Assembly: GCA_027343695.1 (NCBI GenBank)
Contig: DAHWKJ010000070.1
Location: 20,560 to 84,559 of the forward strand
Length of the DNA: 64,000 nucleotides
Direction: 5' to 3'
Source: Sulfobacillus sp.
Lineage (GTDB): Bacteria > Bacillota > Sulfobacillia > Sulfobacillales > Sulfobacillaceae
The notes beneath the pieces were generated by a model. It saw only the letters and a program-made list of their open reading frames with translations. It ran no database searches and was not told the origin of the DNA. Shown here in pieces: positions 9,747 to 19,014 of this stretch. The stretch's first letter is position 1. Each line of letters opens with the position of its first letter. The position numbers were made by a program, and so were the translations under genes.

Positions 9747-10430
9747 GTGTCCTTTAAAATCGTTCCATCAGTTCCGGTTGCTTATGGTCGTATCGTCAGG
9801 AGTGCCGGACCCCATTCAGAGGGCGTTAAAGTCTCCAATCCTTTGGCATTAATGTGGCACTGGATGACCCAAGGCGCGCATCGAATTCACATCGAAGAAA
9901 TGAGTCCGGCCTCCCCTCACGTAGTGTCGACCCTACCCGCATTACTGCTTGGGTGCCAGCCGATGCGTAGCCAGATCCAAGTGGGTGGTGGCATTCGCGA
10001 TGCCCACACGGCACGGCTTCTTGCAGCGCACGGTGCGGACACCCTCGTTCTTAGCCGAATGCTATATGACCCGGTGCAGTTTTCGAAAATATTAGAAGTC
10101 GTCCCAGGATCCCAGATTATGGTATGTTTAGGCATGGATGCGGAATTGAACCCCCTTATCACCGAGAGTATGGCGATCGCTAGCCAAAGCGGGGTGTCTC
10201 GCGTTTTATTAGCAGGCCCCTGGCAGTCACCCACCATATTTCCTTCTCAACACCAAACAATTCGTCACTTTCAAGATAGAGGGTTTGAGGTATGGATTGC
10301 GGGACGCCTGCGGCATCGCCGTACCGTCATGGGACTCAAAGAACTTGAAGTTTCCGGCGTCATCATTGGTCAGGCATTTTATCGGGGTTACTTATCTTAC
10401 ACAGATCTTAAATCTCTCGAGACCTCTTAA
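9747..10430 (+). CDS. HisA/HisF-like TIM-barrel protein, degenerate
   Basis: 227 aa from GTG 9747. The fold pattern of HisA is visible: strand 1 (FKIVPSVPV), the loop-3 block IQVGGGIRDAHTARLLAAHGAD (about residues 76-97), VLSRMLYDP, and the second half with GFEVWIAGRLRHR and GVIIGQAFYRGYLS (about 200-213). In HisA, strand 1 carries the catalytic Asp of the PAIDL motif; here the same place reads PSVPV, with no Asp. The second-half catalytic Asp region is not conserved either. It is therefore unlikely to be an active phosphoribosyl isomerase. No other his genes are nearby. A paralogue with a changed or structural role is the best reading; the function is unknown. Confidence 0.6.
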   Translation: MSFKIVPSVPVAYGRIVRSAGPHSEGVKVSNPLALMWHWMTQGAHRIHIEEMSPASPHVVSTLPALLLGCQPMRSQIQVGGGIRDAHTARLLAAHGADTLVLSRMLYDPVQFSKILEVVPGSQIMVCLGMDAELNPLITESMAIASQSGVSRVLLAGPWQSPTIFPSQHQTIRHFQDRGFEVWIAGRLRHRRTVMGLKELEVSGVIIGQAFYRGYLSYTDLKSLETS

Positions 10431-10468
10431 CTGCTGTCTTGGTCGCATCTATTGTAGTCGTCAACGAA

Positions 10469-10504
10469 CAAAAAAAGAGGCTCTCCACCACTCATGAGAG
10501 CCTC
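10469..10504 (-). terminator. Terminator for the minus-strand MFS gene
   Basis: 9-bp stem (10477-10485 with 10496-10504); read on the minus strand it is followed by a run of T. It sits about 30 bp past the MFS stop codon. It also lies after the HisA-like gene and may work weakly for that side. Confidence 0.8.
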
Positions 10505-10534
10505 TCCTTGGACCCGTATTCTGGATACTATCCC

Positions 10535-11974
10535 TTAGGACTTACCCACTGCAGGAGTCGTGGTGTCCCGGGGCCCACGGTTTGTTCCTCCTCGGGTCGG
10601 TGTTGCAGATCCCGTGTCTTCCAGCGAGCGCCCTTGGGTTTCTACCCCGAACAGCCAGGTGATCACCAATCCGAGGAACGAGGCAATTGCCACCATGGCC
10701 AAGGTCCATCCAATTCCTAAGTTCTTTTCGACAACCGGGAGCAAGAAGATGCCGATAGCCGCTCCGAATTTTCCCGATGCAGCCGCTAATCCGTGGCCCG
10801 AAGCCCGAAGATTGGTCGGAAATACTTCAGTGGGAAGAATCCACGTGGTGGCGTTGGGGCCCATGTTTACCATCAGGTTGAAGAGAGCAAACCCGATAAA
10901 GACTAGTACCACTGTTCCCCCGCTAGCTCCCTTGGGCACGCCAACCAGGGCCAGTAGCACCATCGCCACGGTCATTCCCAAGAACCCTAGCCATTGAAGA
11001 CGAATCCGTCCCCAACGCTCAATCAGGAGAATACTCAAGGCAAAACCCACGACTAAGAATATATCGAGAAATACCGCGCCTTGGGTGGAAAGAATGTCTT
11101 TGTGGATGAAACTCCCGTGCCCCGTAAATGCCATCACCGCCAAAATCGTTGGGGTGAATACGCCAATTCCGTAGAGGCCGATGTCCATCAAAAACCACGG
11201 CACGGTAGCCAAGATCGTGCGGCGAATGTACTCGCGGCTAAAGAGCACTTTGTAACGCAGTTGCGTCTCGGCTTGGGCAGTGATTCCCGCTACTTTTCCG
11301 GTCAACTTCCGCGCAATTTCTCCTGCCTTTTCTACCTTACCCTGGGCCAAATACCACCGTGGACTCTCGGGTACTGAAGTCCGAAGAATCATGACGATGA
11401 TGGCGGGAATCACACCCACAGCGAGCATATACCGCCAAGCATCCGGCGACGGATGAAGCATTAAAATGGCCAAGCCAACGGCTGCCCCAAATAAGGCTCC
11501 CAGTGCCTGAAAACTGAATGCTCCGGACAGCATGCGACCACGAATTTTTTTCGGCATAAATTCTGACACATACGTAGACGATATGGGATAGTCAGCCCCG
11601 ATTCCAATGCCCAAAAGAAATCGAAAAATCAGGAGCGAATCCACGTTCCAAGCGACTGCAGACAGTCCTGCAAACACCACAAAGAATACCAAATCAAAGA
11701 GGTACATCGCCTTTCGGCCAAGCTTGTCCGTATACCGCCCTAACGTGAAGGCCCCCACCATGGCGCCTAACGGTGCCGCAGCTCCGACAAGACCAATCCA
11801 CTCTTTGGTAATTCCCATACTGTGCACAATAAGTGGCAACGCAACCCCAATAATAAAGAGGTCAAACCCATCCAGGAAAACCCCCATCGCAGAAAGAAAC
11901 CAAACCTTCCAGTGAGTCCGGTTTAACTGTGCATCATCTAGTATTCCATGAAGAGTGTCGTTGTCAGTCGGCAT
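10535..11974 (-). CDS. MFS transporter, sugar-porter/phosphate:H+ symporter type
   Basis: 479 aa with 12 predicted membrane helices. The MFS signature GRYTDKLGRK lies between helices 2 and 3 (about residues 78-87), GIGIGADYPISS (about 122-133) resembles the helix-4 motif of PHO84-like and sugar-porter carriers, and PESPRWYL (about 204-211) is the sugar-porter motif after helix 6. The central loop contains a charged stretch. Substrate unknown; proton-coupled uptake of a carboxylate, sugar or phosphate is possible. ATG at 11974 has a GGAGGAG ribosome binding site. It stands alone. Confidence 0.88.
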   Translation of the reverse strand: MPTDNDTLHGILDDAQLNRTHWKVWFLSAMGVFLDGFDLFIIGVALPLIVHSMGITKEWIGLVGAAAPLGAMVGAFTLGRYTDKLGRKAMYLFDLVFFVVFAGLSAVAWNVDSLLIFRFLLGIGIGADYPISSTYVSEFMPKKIRGRMLSGAFSFQALGALFGAAVGLAILMLHPSPDAWRYMLAVGVIPAIIVMILRTSVPESPRWYLAQGKVEKAGEIARKLTGKVAGITAQAETQLRYKVLFSREYIRRTILATVPWFLMDIGLYGIGVFTPTILAVMAFTGHGSFIHKDILSTQGAVFLDIFLVVGFALSILLIERWGRIRLQWLGFLGMTVAMVLLALVGVPKGASGGTVVLVFIGFALFNLMVNMGPNATTWILPTEVFPTNLRASGHGLAAASGKFGAAIGIFLLPVVEKNLGIGWTLAMVAIASFLGLVITWLFGVETQGRSLEDTGSATPTRGGTNRGPRDTTTPAVGKS

Positions 11975-12094
11975 GATGTCTCCTCCTATTAGTGTTCAGA
12001 TGACGGCTATTTTTTCGTCATCCCTATCATGCCCGGATAAGATTACGATGACTTTAACAGGCTGTTAAGATTGCATTAACAACCGGCAGACTAT

Positions 12095-13282
12095 TTAGGA
12101 CCCCACGTGGAGAATCAAACACTTCAGATACCGAGATTCCGGAAGGGTTGGCAACATCGGATGATCTGGCGCTTGACCCCGGATTTCCATTATCTTCACG
12201 TGACGTCGGGCATCTTTCGCCGCCTGTCCCACCACGCCGATGAAGTCGGCTTCCGACACATGGTAGGAGCAACTTGAAGTCACTAAGATGCCCCCCGGGC
12301 GAATCAATTTAATCCCCCGTAAATTAATTTCTTTGTAGCCTTTCAGTGCTCCCGCCACCGCATCCCGAGATTTCGTGAAGGCGGGTGGATCTAAGACTCC
12401 CAAGTCATATTGTGGACCTAAATCACTTTGCCGCCGCAGCCAATCAAAAGCATTTTCCGTGACCCAGTGCATCCGATCCTGTAGTTGGTTGAGTTCTGCA
12501 TTATGTTGAGCTTGTGCGATAGCACTCTGATCAATATCGATGGCCGTGACTTCTTGGGCCCCATGGCGGGCTAGAACCAGTCCAAACCCTGCGGTGTGTG
12601 CAAAGGCATCAAAGGCTTTCGCGCCTCCCGCAAAGCTTGCCACCCGTCCCCGATTTTCATACTGATCCAGAAAATGCCCCGTCTTTTGGCCACCCGCGAG
12701 ATCGATACTCATCATGACCCCATGCTCATGAATCTGCACCGGAGATTCTAAACGACCGAACACCAACTGGTCGACTCGTGGTAGACCTTCGCGGTCGCGC
12801 ACCGCCAGGTCGCCCCGTTCATAGATTCCGGTGGGTTGAAAGTGCTTGACCAATGTCTCTAGAATGATGGGCATAAAGCTGCCGAGCCCCATACTTAACA
12901 CCTGTACCACGAGCATCGGACCATATTTATCGACGATGAGACCTGGCAAGCCGTCCGCTTCCGAATTCACCACCCGGTAGGCATCGCGCGCACCGACCCA
13001 CGGGACCCGACTCGTGATGGCGTCTTGTACTTTACGGGCAAACCATCCCTCGTCAATCATTTCGTCCCGGCGACGACTTAAGAGACGTACTTGAATTACC
13101 GACCGCGGGTTATAAAAGCCTCGCCCGACAAAATGCCCAGTACGGTCGTTCACGATCACGACACTCCCCGGTGCGACATCGCCACGGGGCGCGTCAAACT
13201 GGCCCCGATAGATCCAGGGGGAGCCTTCCAATACCCGACCGTCCTTAATCTTTAAACGCACTACCGCTTCGCTTCCCGCCAT
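12095..13282 (-). CDS. rlmI: Class I SAM-dependent rRNA (cytosine-C5) methyltransferase, RlmI-like
   Basis: 395 aa. N-terminal PUA domain (about 5-80), linker domain, then a Rossmann methyltransferase domain. AFAHTAGFGLVLARHGAQEVTAIDID (about residues 226-251) is the SAM-binding motif I, LDPPAF (about 304-309) is motif IV, and TSSCSYHV (about 341-348) carries the conserved Cys of the RlmI/YccW family that methylates 23S rRNA (m5C1962 in E. coli). Family match is strong; the exact target base is inferred. Not obviously in an operon. Confidence 0.87.
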   Translation of the reverse strand: MAGSEAVVRLKIKDGRVLEGSPWIYRGQFDAPRGDVAPGSVVIVNDRTGHFVGRGFYNPRSVIQVRLLSRRRDEMIDEGWFARKVQDAITSRVPWVGARDAYRVVNSEADGLPGLIVDKYGPMLVVQVLSMGLGSFMPIILETLVKHFQPTGIYERGDLAVRDREGLPRVDQLVFGRLESPVQIHEHGVMMSIDLAGGQKTGHFLDQYENRGRVASFAGGAKAFDAFAHTAGFGLVLARHGAQEVTAIDIDQSAIAQAQHNAELNQLQDRMHWVTENAFDWLRRQSDLGPQYDLGVLDPPAFTKSRDAVAGALKGYKEINLRGIKLIRPGGILVTSSCSYHVSEADFIGVVGQAAKDARRHVKIMEIRGQAPDHPMLPTLPESRYLKCLILHVGS

Positions 13283-13401
13283 CGACCTGTGCCCTCCCTT
13301 GTAATAGAGGTAGTATAACCGACTCGAGCAGGTCTCAGAGCGTTAACGGCATCCCGGTGCTCCCAACCGCGTTCCGATGGTGTCCGGCTCGATGCCCTGC
13401 G

Positions 13402-14682
13402 TTAATAGCCAAATTGCTGCAGTACCGTCCATAGATGGGGATCTTCGTCCCCAAGCCGCCAAATTGCCACGCCGCCCAAGTGATTGGCGGTTGCCAAGGC
13501 AATTTTGGCCGCATCACTATACCCGTTTTCAAACCACACGGTGTGGTTAACACCGGCACTGGTATAAGTAAAAGTTGATTCACCATCAGCCGGGTTCCAC
13601 TGGATAGGCACACCGTGGGCGGCGGCAAGATGCACGGCCTGAAGGTCATGGACTTCCACCGTGGTCCCATTGGAACCCCAGTTATAGCCATAGACCGCCA
13701 ACCCTAACACAATCTTTTGAGCCGGCATTCGCGTTAACGCATAGTCGACCGCTTGAGTCACCCACCCCATTGGGGCGACGGGTCCCGCTGGCGATCCAAT
13801 ATCGTGATGATCATAGGTCATCAGCACGACCTTATCCGCATACTGCCCGAGAACACGAAAGTCATAGGCGCGTCCGTAGGGATCGGTCACGGTCTTAGGA
13901 ATTACCGCTACGGTGACCACTTTTCCCAAGGGATGAAGGCTATGAGCCAGCGCCATCACAAAGGCAGACATCCCTTGCCGATCCCAATAATTCAGACCCT
14001 CAAAGTCGATATTAAACCCCGGATAATTGTCCCGCACTGCCAATTGGGTAAGGCTCGCCACCACCTGGTTTCGTATGCTGGCATTGGTTAAAATGGTGTC
14101 ATTGGTGCCCGCATTGGTTACCAAGGGATACACCCCAATCCCGTGTGACGCGGCATACGCACGCACGATAGCGCGGTGGTATCCCATGCGATGAAGGCTA
14201 CCATTAGCTCGGTAGGTATACCACAATGGCGCTATCGCCGTAATGGTATGCAGGTTAGCGGCCAGACTCGATTGGGAAGCGACTGAATTCGAACTATACT
14301 GCGTATAGTACCCTAAAACCCAGGGTTTTGCGGAACTGGCGGCAGCAACCGATGCGGTACTCGTGGGAAGAGCGGGTGTGGGCGGGAGAACCGGCCTACT
14401 CGATATCGGCGGGACACTCGGTGTGTGTGATGCAGAGGGCATTTCCGTGTGTGGCACGACACGATGGTTCAGGACTCTCGCTGTGGGTAACGTTCTTCTC
14501 TCGGCCAACATCAAGAGACGGGATGGGGGGCGAGCGGTGGGCACTGGTACTCCCCCAACCGCTCGCGTTGCAACGTGGATCGAACGAGGGTTAGTGGCCC
14601 GATCCGGAATCGCGCCTCCCTTCAATCCCGTCAACACTGTCACCATCGTCAAAACGCTCAGCAATGCCCACCAAGACCGCAT
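13402..14682 (-). CDS. Secreted glycoside hydrolase family 18 protein (spore cortex/cell wall type)
   Basis: 426 aa. N-terminal signal or anchor helix (about residues 3-25), then a Pro/Ser/Thr-rich linker (about 35-110) and a GH18 barrel. The catalytic motif appears as FNIDFEGL with Asp226 and Glu228, the general acid. Other family marks are YTQYSS (strand 1, about 125), VAVIPKTV (about 256), VLMTYDHHD (about 282-290) and LGLAVYGYNW (about 323-332). The arrangement resembles the GH18 domains of Bacillus YaaH/SleL/YdhD muropeptide glucosaminidases, but no LysM repeat is seen. It probably acts on peptidoglycan outside the membrane; chitin-like polymers are an alternative. Confidence 0.85.
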   Translation of the reverse strand: MRSWWALLSVLTMVTVLTGLKGGAIPDRATNPRSIHVATRAVGGVPVPTARPPSRLLMLAERRTLPTARVLNHRVVPHTEMPSASHTPSVPPISSRPVLPPTPALPTSTASVAAASSAKPWVLGYYTQYSSNSVASQSSLAANLHTITAIAPLWYTYRANGSLHRMGYHRAIVRAYAASHGIGVYPLVTNAGTNDTILTNASIRNQVVASLTQLAVRDNYPGFNIDFEGLNYWDRQGMSAFVMALAHSLHPLGKVVTVAVIPKTVTDPYGRAYDFRVLGQYADKVVLMTYDHHDIGSPAGPVAPMGWVTQAVDYALTRMPAQKIVLGLAVYGYNWGSNGTTVEVHDLQAVHLAAAHGVPIQWNPADGESTFTYTSAGVNHTVWFENGYSDAAKIALATANHLGGVAIWRLGDEDPHLWTVLQQFGY

Positions 14683-14874
14683 CCTCTATGCATCCTTTCG
14701 ATAACCCGTTGTACCCTGTGCGATTACGGTATATAACCAGGGGGAGATTGTCAGGGACGGAATCTGCCCCTGACCGCCGTCTATTTCAAATAAGCGCCAG
14801 AATTACCGCAACCTGGTCACAATGGATAGGATTTAGCAGGCGTGGAATAAGGTGGAATCGGAGGGAGTATGCGT

Positions 14875-15918
14875 ATGGCTAAGCGTCTTACAGAAATGAC
14901 CAGCAAATCCGGCTGAGGATGTAAATTAGGTCCGGAGGACCTTTCTGCCGCATTAAACTTCTTGATGTCCCCGAAGGGATCGGATCCCCGCATCTTAGTC
15001 GGCACCGAGACCCACGACGATGCCGGGGTATTTCTCTTAAATGAGACCCAGGCCCTGGTTCAAACCGTCGATTTCATGACGCCTGTGGTCGATGATCCCT
15101 ATATTTACGGTCAAATTGTTGCGACCAATTCGCTGTCGGACATTTATGCCATGGGGGCGAGTCCGTTGACGGCACTGAATTTGTTGGCCGTTCCCGATGG
15201 GACATTGAGCCCCGAGGCCATTGGACAGATGCTCCAAGGCGGTCAATCCATCTTAGCCCAGGCTGGAACTGCCCTCTTAGGGGGTCATTCTATCGATGAC
15301 CCAGAACCCAAGATGGGCTATGCGGTAACTGGGATTGTCCATCCCGACAAGATTTGGCGTAACAGCACAGCCGAGCCCGGCGATGTGGTGTTCCTATCGA
15401 AAGCTATCGGGACGGGCGTCATTATCAAGGCCATCAAGGACGGCATGGTGGACCCCGCCGTAGCCTTGGCCGCCATCGACATGATGGTGACCTCCAATCG
15501 CATGGCCAAAGAAGCGTTAGAGGCGAGTTGCACACCCACCGCCGTGACCGATGTCACGGGGTTTGGGCTCTTAGGGCACGCGTGGGAAATGGCGTCAGGC
15601 TCCGGTCTCAGCTTTCAGATTCACGCCAGCTCGGTTCCACTGCTTCCCGGCTGCCTCGACCTCGCCATGGCCGACCGGTTTCCCGCTGGGAGTCGCCGTA
15701 ATCTCGAATACGTGCGCCCATATCTTGACGTGTTGGATGTCGACAGCGCGCGATTAACCCTTCTTGCAGATGCAGTGACCTCAGGAGGTCTCCTGTTTAC
15801 GGTGTCCGCAAAACACGCCGAAAGGGTCCGCAAAAGCTTTACCGAGCACAACCTGCCGCTTTATGCCATCGGCCAGGTCATCACCGCTCCAGCACCTACC
15901 CTCATCGTCCGTGGTTAG
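14875..15918 (+). CDS. selD: Selenide, water dikinase SelD containing selenocysteine (UGA at 14914-14916)
   Basis: Makes selenophosphate from selenide and ATP, the selenium donor for selenocysteine-tRNA. The usual gene-finder start (TTG 14962) truncates it. The same frame continues upstream to ATG 14875 with GAGGGAG 7 nt before it, through a UGA at codon 14. The sequence around it reads SG-U-GCKLGPEDL, matching GCGCK in E. coli SelD: U14 replaces the catalytic Cys17 and Lys17 corresponds to Lys20. Full length is then 347 aa, exactly the E. coli length. ATP-site Asp/Gly motifs follow (ETHDDAGVF, TVDFMTPVVDDP, LLGGHSIDD). A hairpin 11 nt after the UGA fits a SECIS. The 3' end overlaps convergent gltX by 3 bp. 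Confidence 0.93.
14917..14942 (+). promoter_or_regulatory. Putative bacterial SECIS element of selD
   Basis: Perfect 6-bp stem, 14928-14933 (AGGTCC) with 14937-14942 (GGACCT), and a GGA apical loop. The loop starts 17 nt after the UGA, within the known 16-37 nt range for bacterial SECIS elements, and its first base is G as required. It would recruit SelB-Sec-tRNA to the UGA at 14914. Confidence 0.75.
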
Positions 15919-17381
15919 GACTGGCTACCCTTTAAAGCCCCCTCCCGGAGATTCGTGGCCACTTGTCGCAAACGGGCCACGGTCTCCTGCGGTCCTAAAA
16001 CCTGGACCAGTTCAAAGAGTCCTGGTCCCACCGTCACGCCGGTCAACGCCAACCGGCAGGGGTGTATCAATTCCGCTCGCTTAATGTCCAGGTTTTTGGC
16101 CACCGCATCAAAGACCTCCATGATGCCATCATGAGTCCAAGCGGCCGTATCCGAGCGTTCCAATGCCTCGGCCAAAGCCTCCAACCGGATAGGTACTTCC
16201 AGCGGGGTAAAGTGCTTTTGGACTCCCTTGGGATCAAAAGCCTGCGGCCTTTCCCATAAGAACTTCATCGCCTGCGCCAAATCTACCAAGGTATGGGCCC
16301 GCTCGCGAGCGAGTGCTACCCCTGCGTCAAGTGTGGGGCCTTGTCCCCAGCTTATCCCCAACTTCTCCACAAAAGGGGTAACCGCCGCCACTATCTCGGT
16401 GACCGGAAGGGCTTTCAGGTACTGCGCATTCATCCATTCCAGCTTTTTTTGATCATAGACCGCCGCCGTGTGCTGCACCCGCTCTAACGTGAAAAGCGGA
16501 ACCGCATCAGCCACCGTCATGAATTCTCGGCCATCAGGAGCCGACCATCCCAATAACAGCAAATAGTTCACCAGGGCTTGGGGGAGAATCCCTTGATCCA
16601 GATATTCCTCGACCGCGGTGGCCCCATGGCGCTTGGACAACTTGCTCCGATCGGGTGCCAAAACCATCGGAATGTGCGCAAATTGCGGTAGATCAAACCC
16701 TAATGCCTGATACACCAGGATTTGTTTGGGAGTATTGGACAGATGCTCCTCAGCCCGTGTCACATGGCTAATCTGCATCCCCCAATCATCAATGACCGCA
16801 GCAAAATTATAGGTAGGCGTATGATCCGCTTTCATAATCACGAAATCATCCAGCAGACTATTTTCAAACGTAACGTGGCCCCGAATCAAATCGTCTACGA
16901 CCGTCACCCCATCAAGAGGCACTTTAAGCCGAATCACATAAGGTTGCCCGGAGGTGTGAATCGGATCCTCAGCAAGACGGTTGCGGCAAGTTCCCATATA
17001 ACGGGGAGGTAACTTTTGTGCCATTCGTGCCTCACGGGCTTGTTTAAGCTCTTCGGGCGTACAATAGCAGCGGTAGGCTTGGCCACCCTTCAGTAATTGC
17101 TCCGCATATTGTTGGTGCAAAGCTAAGCGTTCCGATTGTCGGTAGGGTCCCAACGGCCCCTCTAGGTCCGGACCTTCGTCCCAGTGAATACCTAGCAGTC
17201 GCAAAGACCGCATTAGTGCAGATTCTGATCCCTCGACCAAACGTGCCCGGTCGGTGTCTTCCACCCGGAGCACGAATTGGCCTTCATGGTGCTTGGCAAA
17301 TAAATAACTAAATAAGGCGGTCCGGGCCCCACCAATGTGTAAGGTTCCGCTCGGACTCGGGGCATACCGTGTTCTCACCAA
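15915..17381 (-). CDS. gltX: Glutamyl-tRNA synthetase
   Basis: 488 aa, standard length. Class I aminoacyl-tRNA synthetase signatures: HIGGAR (HIGH motif, about residues 16-21) and KLSKRHG (KMSKS motif, about 248-254). The catalytic domain is followed by the anticodon-binding domain of bacterial GltX (about 325-488). Charges tRNA-Glu and, in Firmicutes, often also tRNA-Gln for later amidation. GGAGA lies a few bases upstream of the ATG. Converges on selD with a short overlap and no terminator between them. Confidence 0.96.
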   Translation of the reverse strand: MVRTRYAPSPSGTLHIGGARTALFSYLFAKHHEGQFVLRVEDTDRARLVEGSESALMRSLRLLGIHWDEGPDLEGPLGPYRQSERLALHQQYAEQLLKGGQAYRCYCTPEELKQAREARMAQKLPPRYMGTCRNRLAEDPIHTSGQPYVIRLKVPLDGVTVVDDLIRGHVTFENSLLDDFVIMKADHTPTYNFAAVIDDWGMQISHVTRAEEHLSNTPKQILVYQALGFDLPQFAHIPMVLAPDRSKLSKRHGATAVEEYLDQGILPQALVNYLLLLGWSAPDGREFMTVADAVPLFTLERVQHTAAVYDQKKLEWMNAQYLKALPVTEIVAAVTPFVEKLGISWGQGPTLDAGVALARERAHTLVDLAQAMKFLWERPQAFDPKGVQKHFTPLEVPIRLEALAEALERSDTAAWTHDGIMEVFDAVAKNLDIKRAELIHPCRLALTGVTVGPGLFELVQVLGPQETVARLRQVATNLREGALKGSQS

Positions 17382-17743
17382 AAGGAGTCTCTCCTAAAAA
17401 CAATATTTTATCATCCACATGTACGTCGGGGCCTGTGCAGGAGATCTCCCGTAAGATTGTTCCGACACGCGGTTTTAGATCCACTACAAGATAATCGGCG
17501 CGTATTGCGTGCCATCGCGTACCTCCAGTGTAGCCAAGGGCCCATGCTGGGTCAAGAAATCCTCACGCGGGATCCCGCACTCTTGATAGATCCTTTACCC
17601 CCACTCCCCACGTATTACTCTATGAACACGCCAGTTCGGTTCGGTTCGGGGGCTAACAATTGTCAAGTGCGACGGAGATTTGCTACGATAGGACTGACCT
17701 ATGGCCAGATTCACATCGCCAGCGTCGTCAGGAGCGCCTACGC
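17382..17743. other. Intergenic region between divergent gltX and the ECF sigma gene
   Basis: Holds the gltX promoter side and the sigma-factor promoter at 17660-17689. A plus-strand frame starting TTG 17457 gives up to 96 codons, with a helical-looking N-terminal half. It runs across the sigma promoter and lacks any family pattern, so I do not call it a gene. Confidence 0.35.
17660..17689 (+). promoter_or_regulatory. Promoter of the ECF sigma/anti-sigma operon
   Basis: -35 TTGTCA (17660-17665), 18-bp spacer, -10 TACGAT (17684-17689). Transcription from about 17696 would exclude upstream start codons and supports GTG 17744 as the sigma-factor start. Confidence 0.55.
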
Positions 17744-18316
17744 GTGAGGGATTTGGAAGCCGAACAATTACTAGTCCGTGTTCAACAAAACGATCAAGGC
17801 GCCATGATGGCTTTTTATGATCGATACTTTGGTATGGTGGCAGGGTTTTGCCGGAAAATCCTAACGGGATCCAATGCGTCGGTTGCGGATGAAGCCATTC
17901 AAGACACCTTTTGGTACGTGTGGAAACATGCCGATAAGTTTGATGGGTCTAAAGCGGCCCTGACGACATGGCTTTATATCATTAGCCGTAGTCGATGTCT
18001 TGATGTGCTCCGGCATGAAAAAACTGTAGAGGATGTCACCGAAGAGCTTCCGGAGACGGAACGAGGGGCCGATGACGAGCCGTTGGTTACAGAAGTCCTG
18101 GGTCGACTCGAGCAAACCCGCCTAAACGACGCCATCCAAAGCCTACCGCCCCCGCAGCAAGATGTCATTCGGAAGATCTACTTATTGGGATATACCGCCA
18201 AAGAGGTGGCCGAGAGTCAAAATATTTCGCTGGGCACCATAAAAACTCGGTTACGTCTCGCACTGGATAAACTTAGAAGGTTGATGGAAGAGGAGGTCGG
18301 GGCAGATGAATCATGA
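17744..18316 (+). CDS. ECF-type RNA polymerase sigma factor
   Basis: 190 aa from GTG 17744 (AGGAG about 9 nt before it). Sigma region 2 (about residues 20-85) shows AFYDRYFGMV and the DEAIQDTFWYVWKHADKFD core-binding/-10 stretch, with TTWLYIISRSRCLD at region 2.4. Region 4 (about 125-180) has the helix-turn-helix LLGYTAKEVAESQNISLGTIKTRL. An earlier in-frame ATG at 17660 overlaps the likely promoter and is not used. The next gene, overlapping by 11 bp, encodes a matching membrane anti-sigma factor, so this pair probably responds to an envelope or redox signal. Targets are unknown. Confidence 0.9.
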   Translation: MRDLEAEQLLVRVQQNDQGAMMAFYDRYFGMVAGFCRKILTGSNASVADEAIQDTFWYVWKHADKFDGSKAALTTWLYIISRSRCLDVLRHEKTVEDVTEELPETERGADDEPLVTEVLGRLEQTRLNDAIQSLPPPQQDVIRKIYLLGYTAKEVAESQNISLGTIKTRLRLALDKLRRLMEEEVGADES

Positions 18317-18995
18317 TGGCGCATTAAATGCCTTGCCTTTATATTCCATGGATCTTCTGGATAGCGCCGAGGCTAAGGAGCTCGAGGCGCATCTAAAAAC
18401 CTGTGCCGCATGCCGTCAAGAGCTGGAATCGTTGGCGATGGTAAACGAAGACCTTATCACCGAATTGTCCCATGAAGATTGGTCCGGCCATGAGAAATTA
18501 CACGACGATTTTACCAAAAAGCTCCTGCATGAGCCCATCAGTAGTCCCATTCCGCTCCGACGTCGTCCGCGACCCAGTTGGAAAATGGGTGCGTGGGCTG
18601 CTACGATTGCGATTGCGCTATTAGGATGGGGTTCGGCTTATCAGGCCCATCAAGAGGCCAGTTACAGCAATCAAATCCTAGCCATGGTCAGCCATGGCCA
18701 GCAAGTGCCCTTAGCCAGTACCACGACAGGAGCAGTGCGGCACGTCGATCTCTATGTGCAGCCTCGTTCTAATAAGGCTTTGGTTTGGGTTAAAAAGCTC
18801 CCACCAATCCAGCCTAACCAAGTCTATGAAGGATGGTGGATCGTGGGTAAGGCGCCGGTTCCAGCGGGAACCTTCAAAGAGGGCCCCCATTTTCTCGCCA
18901 GGCCCCGTGGAGCGAGTGCCTTCGCAATCACCATCGAACCCTCAGGAGGTACCACAAAGCCCACCACGCCGATTCTGGTGGTAGGCACCGTCTAA
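18306..18995 (+). CDS. Membrane anti-sigma factor (zinc-binding head, RskA-like tail)
   Basis: 229 aa. The N-terminal cytoplasmic domain has the ZAS pattern H-x3-C-x2-C in HLKTCAAC (about residues 30-37), which binds Zn and holds the sigma factor. One membrane helix lies at about 93-112. The extracellular part (about 130-229) resembles the anti-sigma-K (RskA) domain, including the LPPIQPNQVYEGWWI block. The start overlaps the sigma gene by 11 bp, so the two are made together. Release of the sigma factor is presumably by oxidation or proteolysis; this is inference from the family. Confidence 0.87.
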   Translation: MNHDGALNALPLYSMDLLDSAEAKELEAHLKTCAACRQELESLAMVNEDLITELSHEDWSGHEKLHDDFTKKLLHEPISSPIPLRRRPRPSWKMGAWAATIAIALLGWGSAYQAHQEASYSNQILAMVSHGQQVPLASTTTGAVRHVDLYVQPRSNKALVWVKKLPPIQPNQVYEGWWIVGKAPVPAGTFKEGPHFLARPRGASAFAITIEPSGGTTKPTTPILVVGTV

Positions 18996-19014
18996 AATCT
19001 CGACCCCAAGAGAT

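Noticed and set aside
14962..15918. SelD beginning at TTG 14962
   Set aside because: This start removes the catalytic Sec/Cys and Lys region. The in-frame UGA with hairpin, the ribosome binding site at 14861 and the resulting normal length support 14875.
17660..17743. Sigma factor starting at ATG 17660
   Set aside because: A good promoter spans 17660-17689, so this codon is upstream of the transcript; GTG 17744 has a ribosome binding site.
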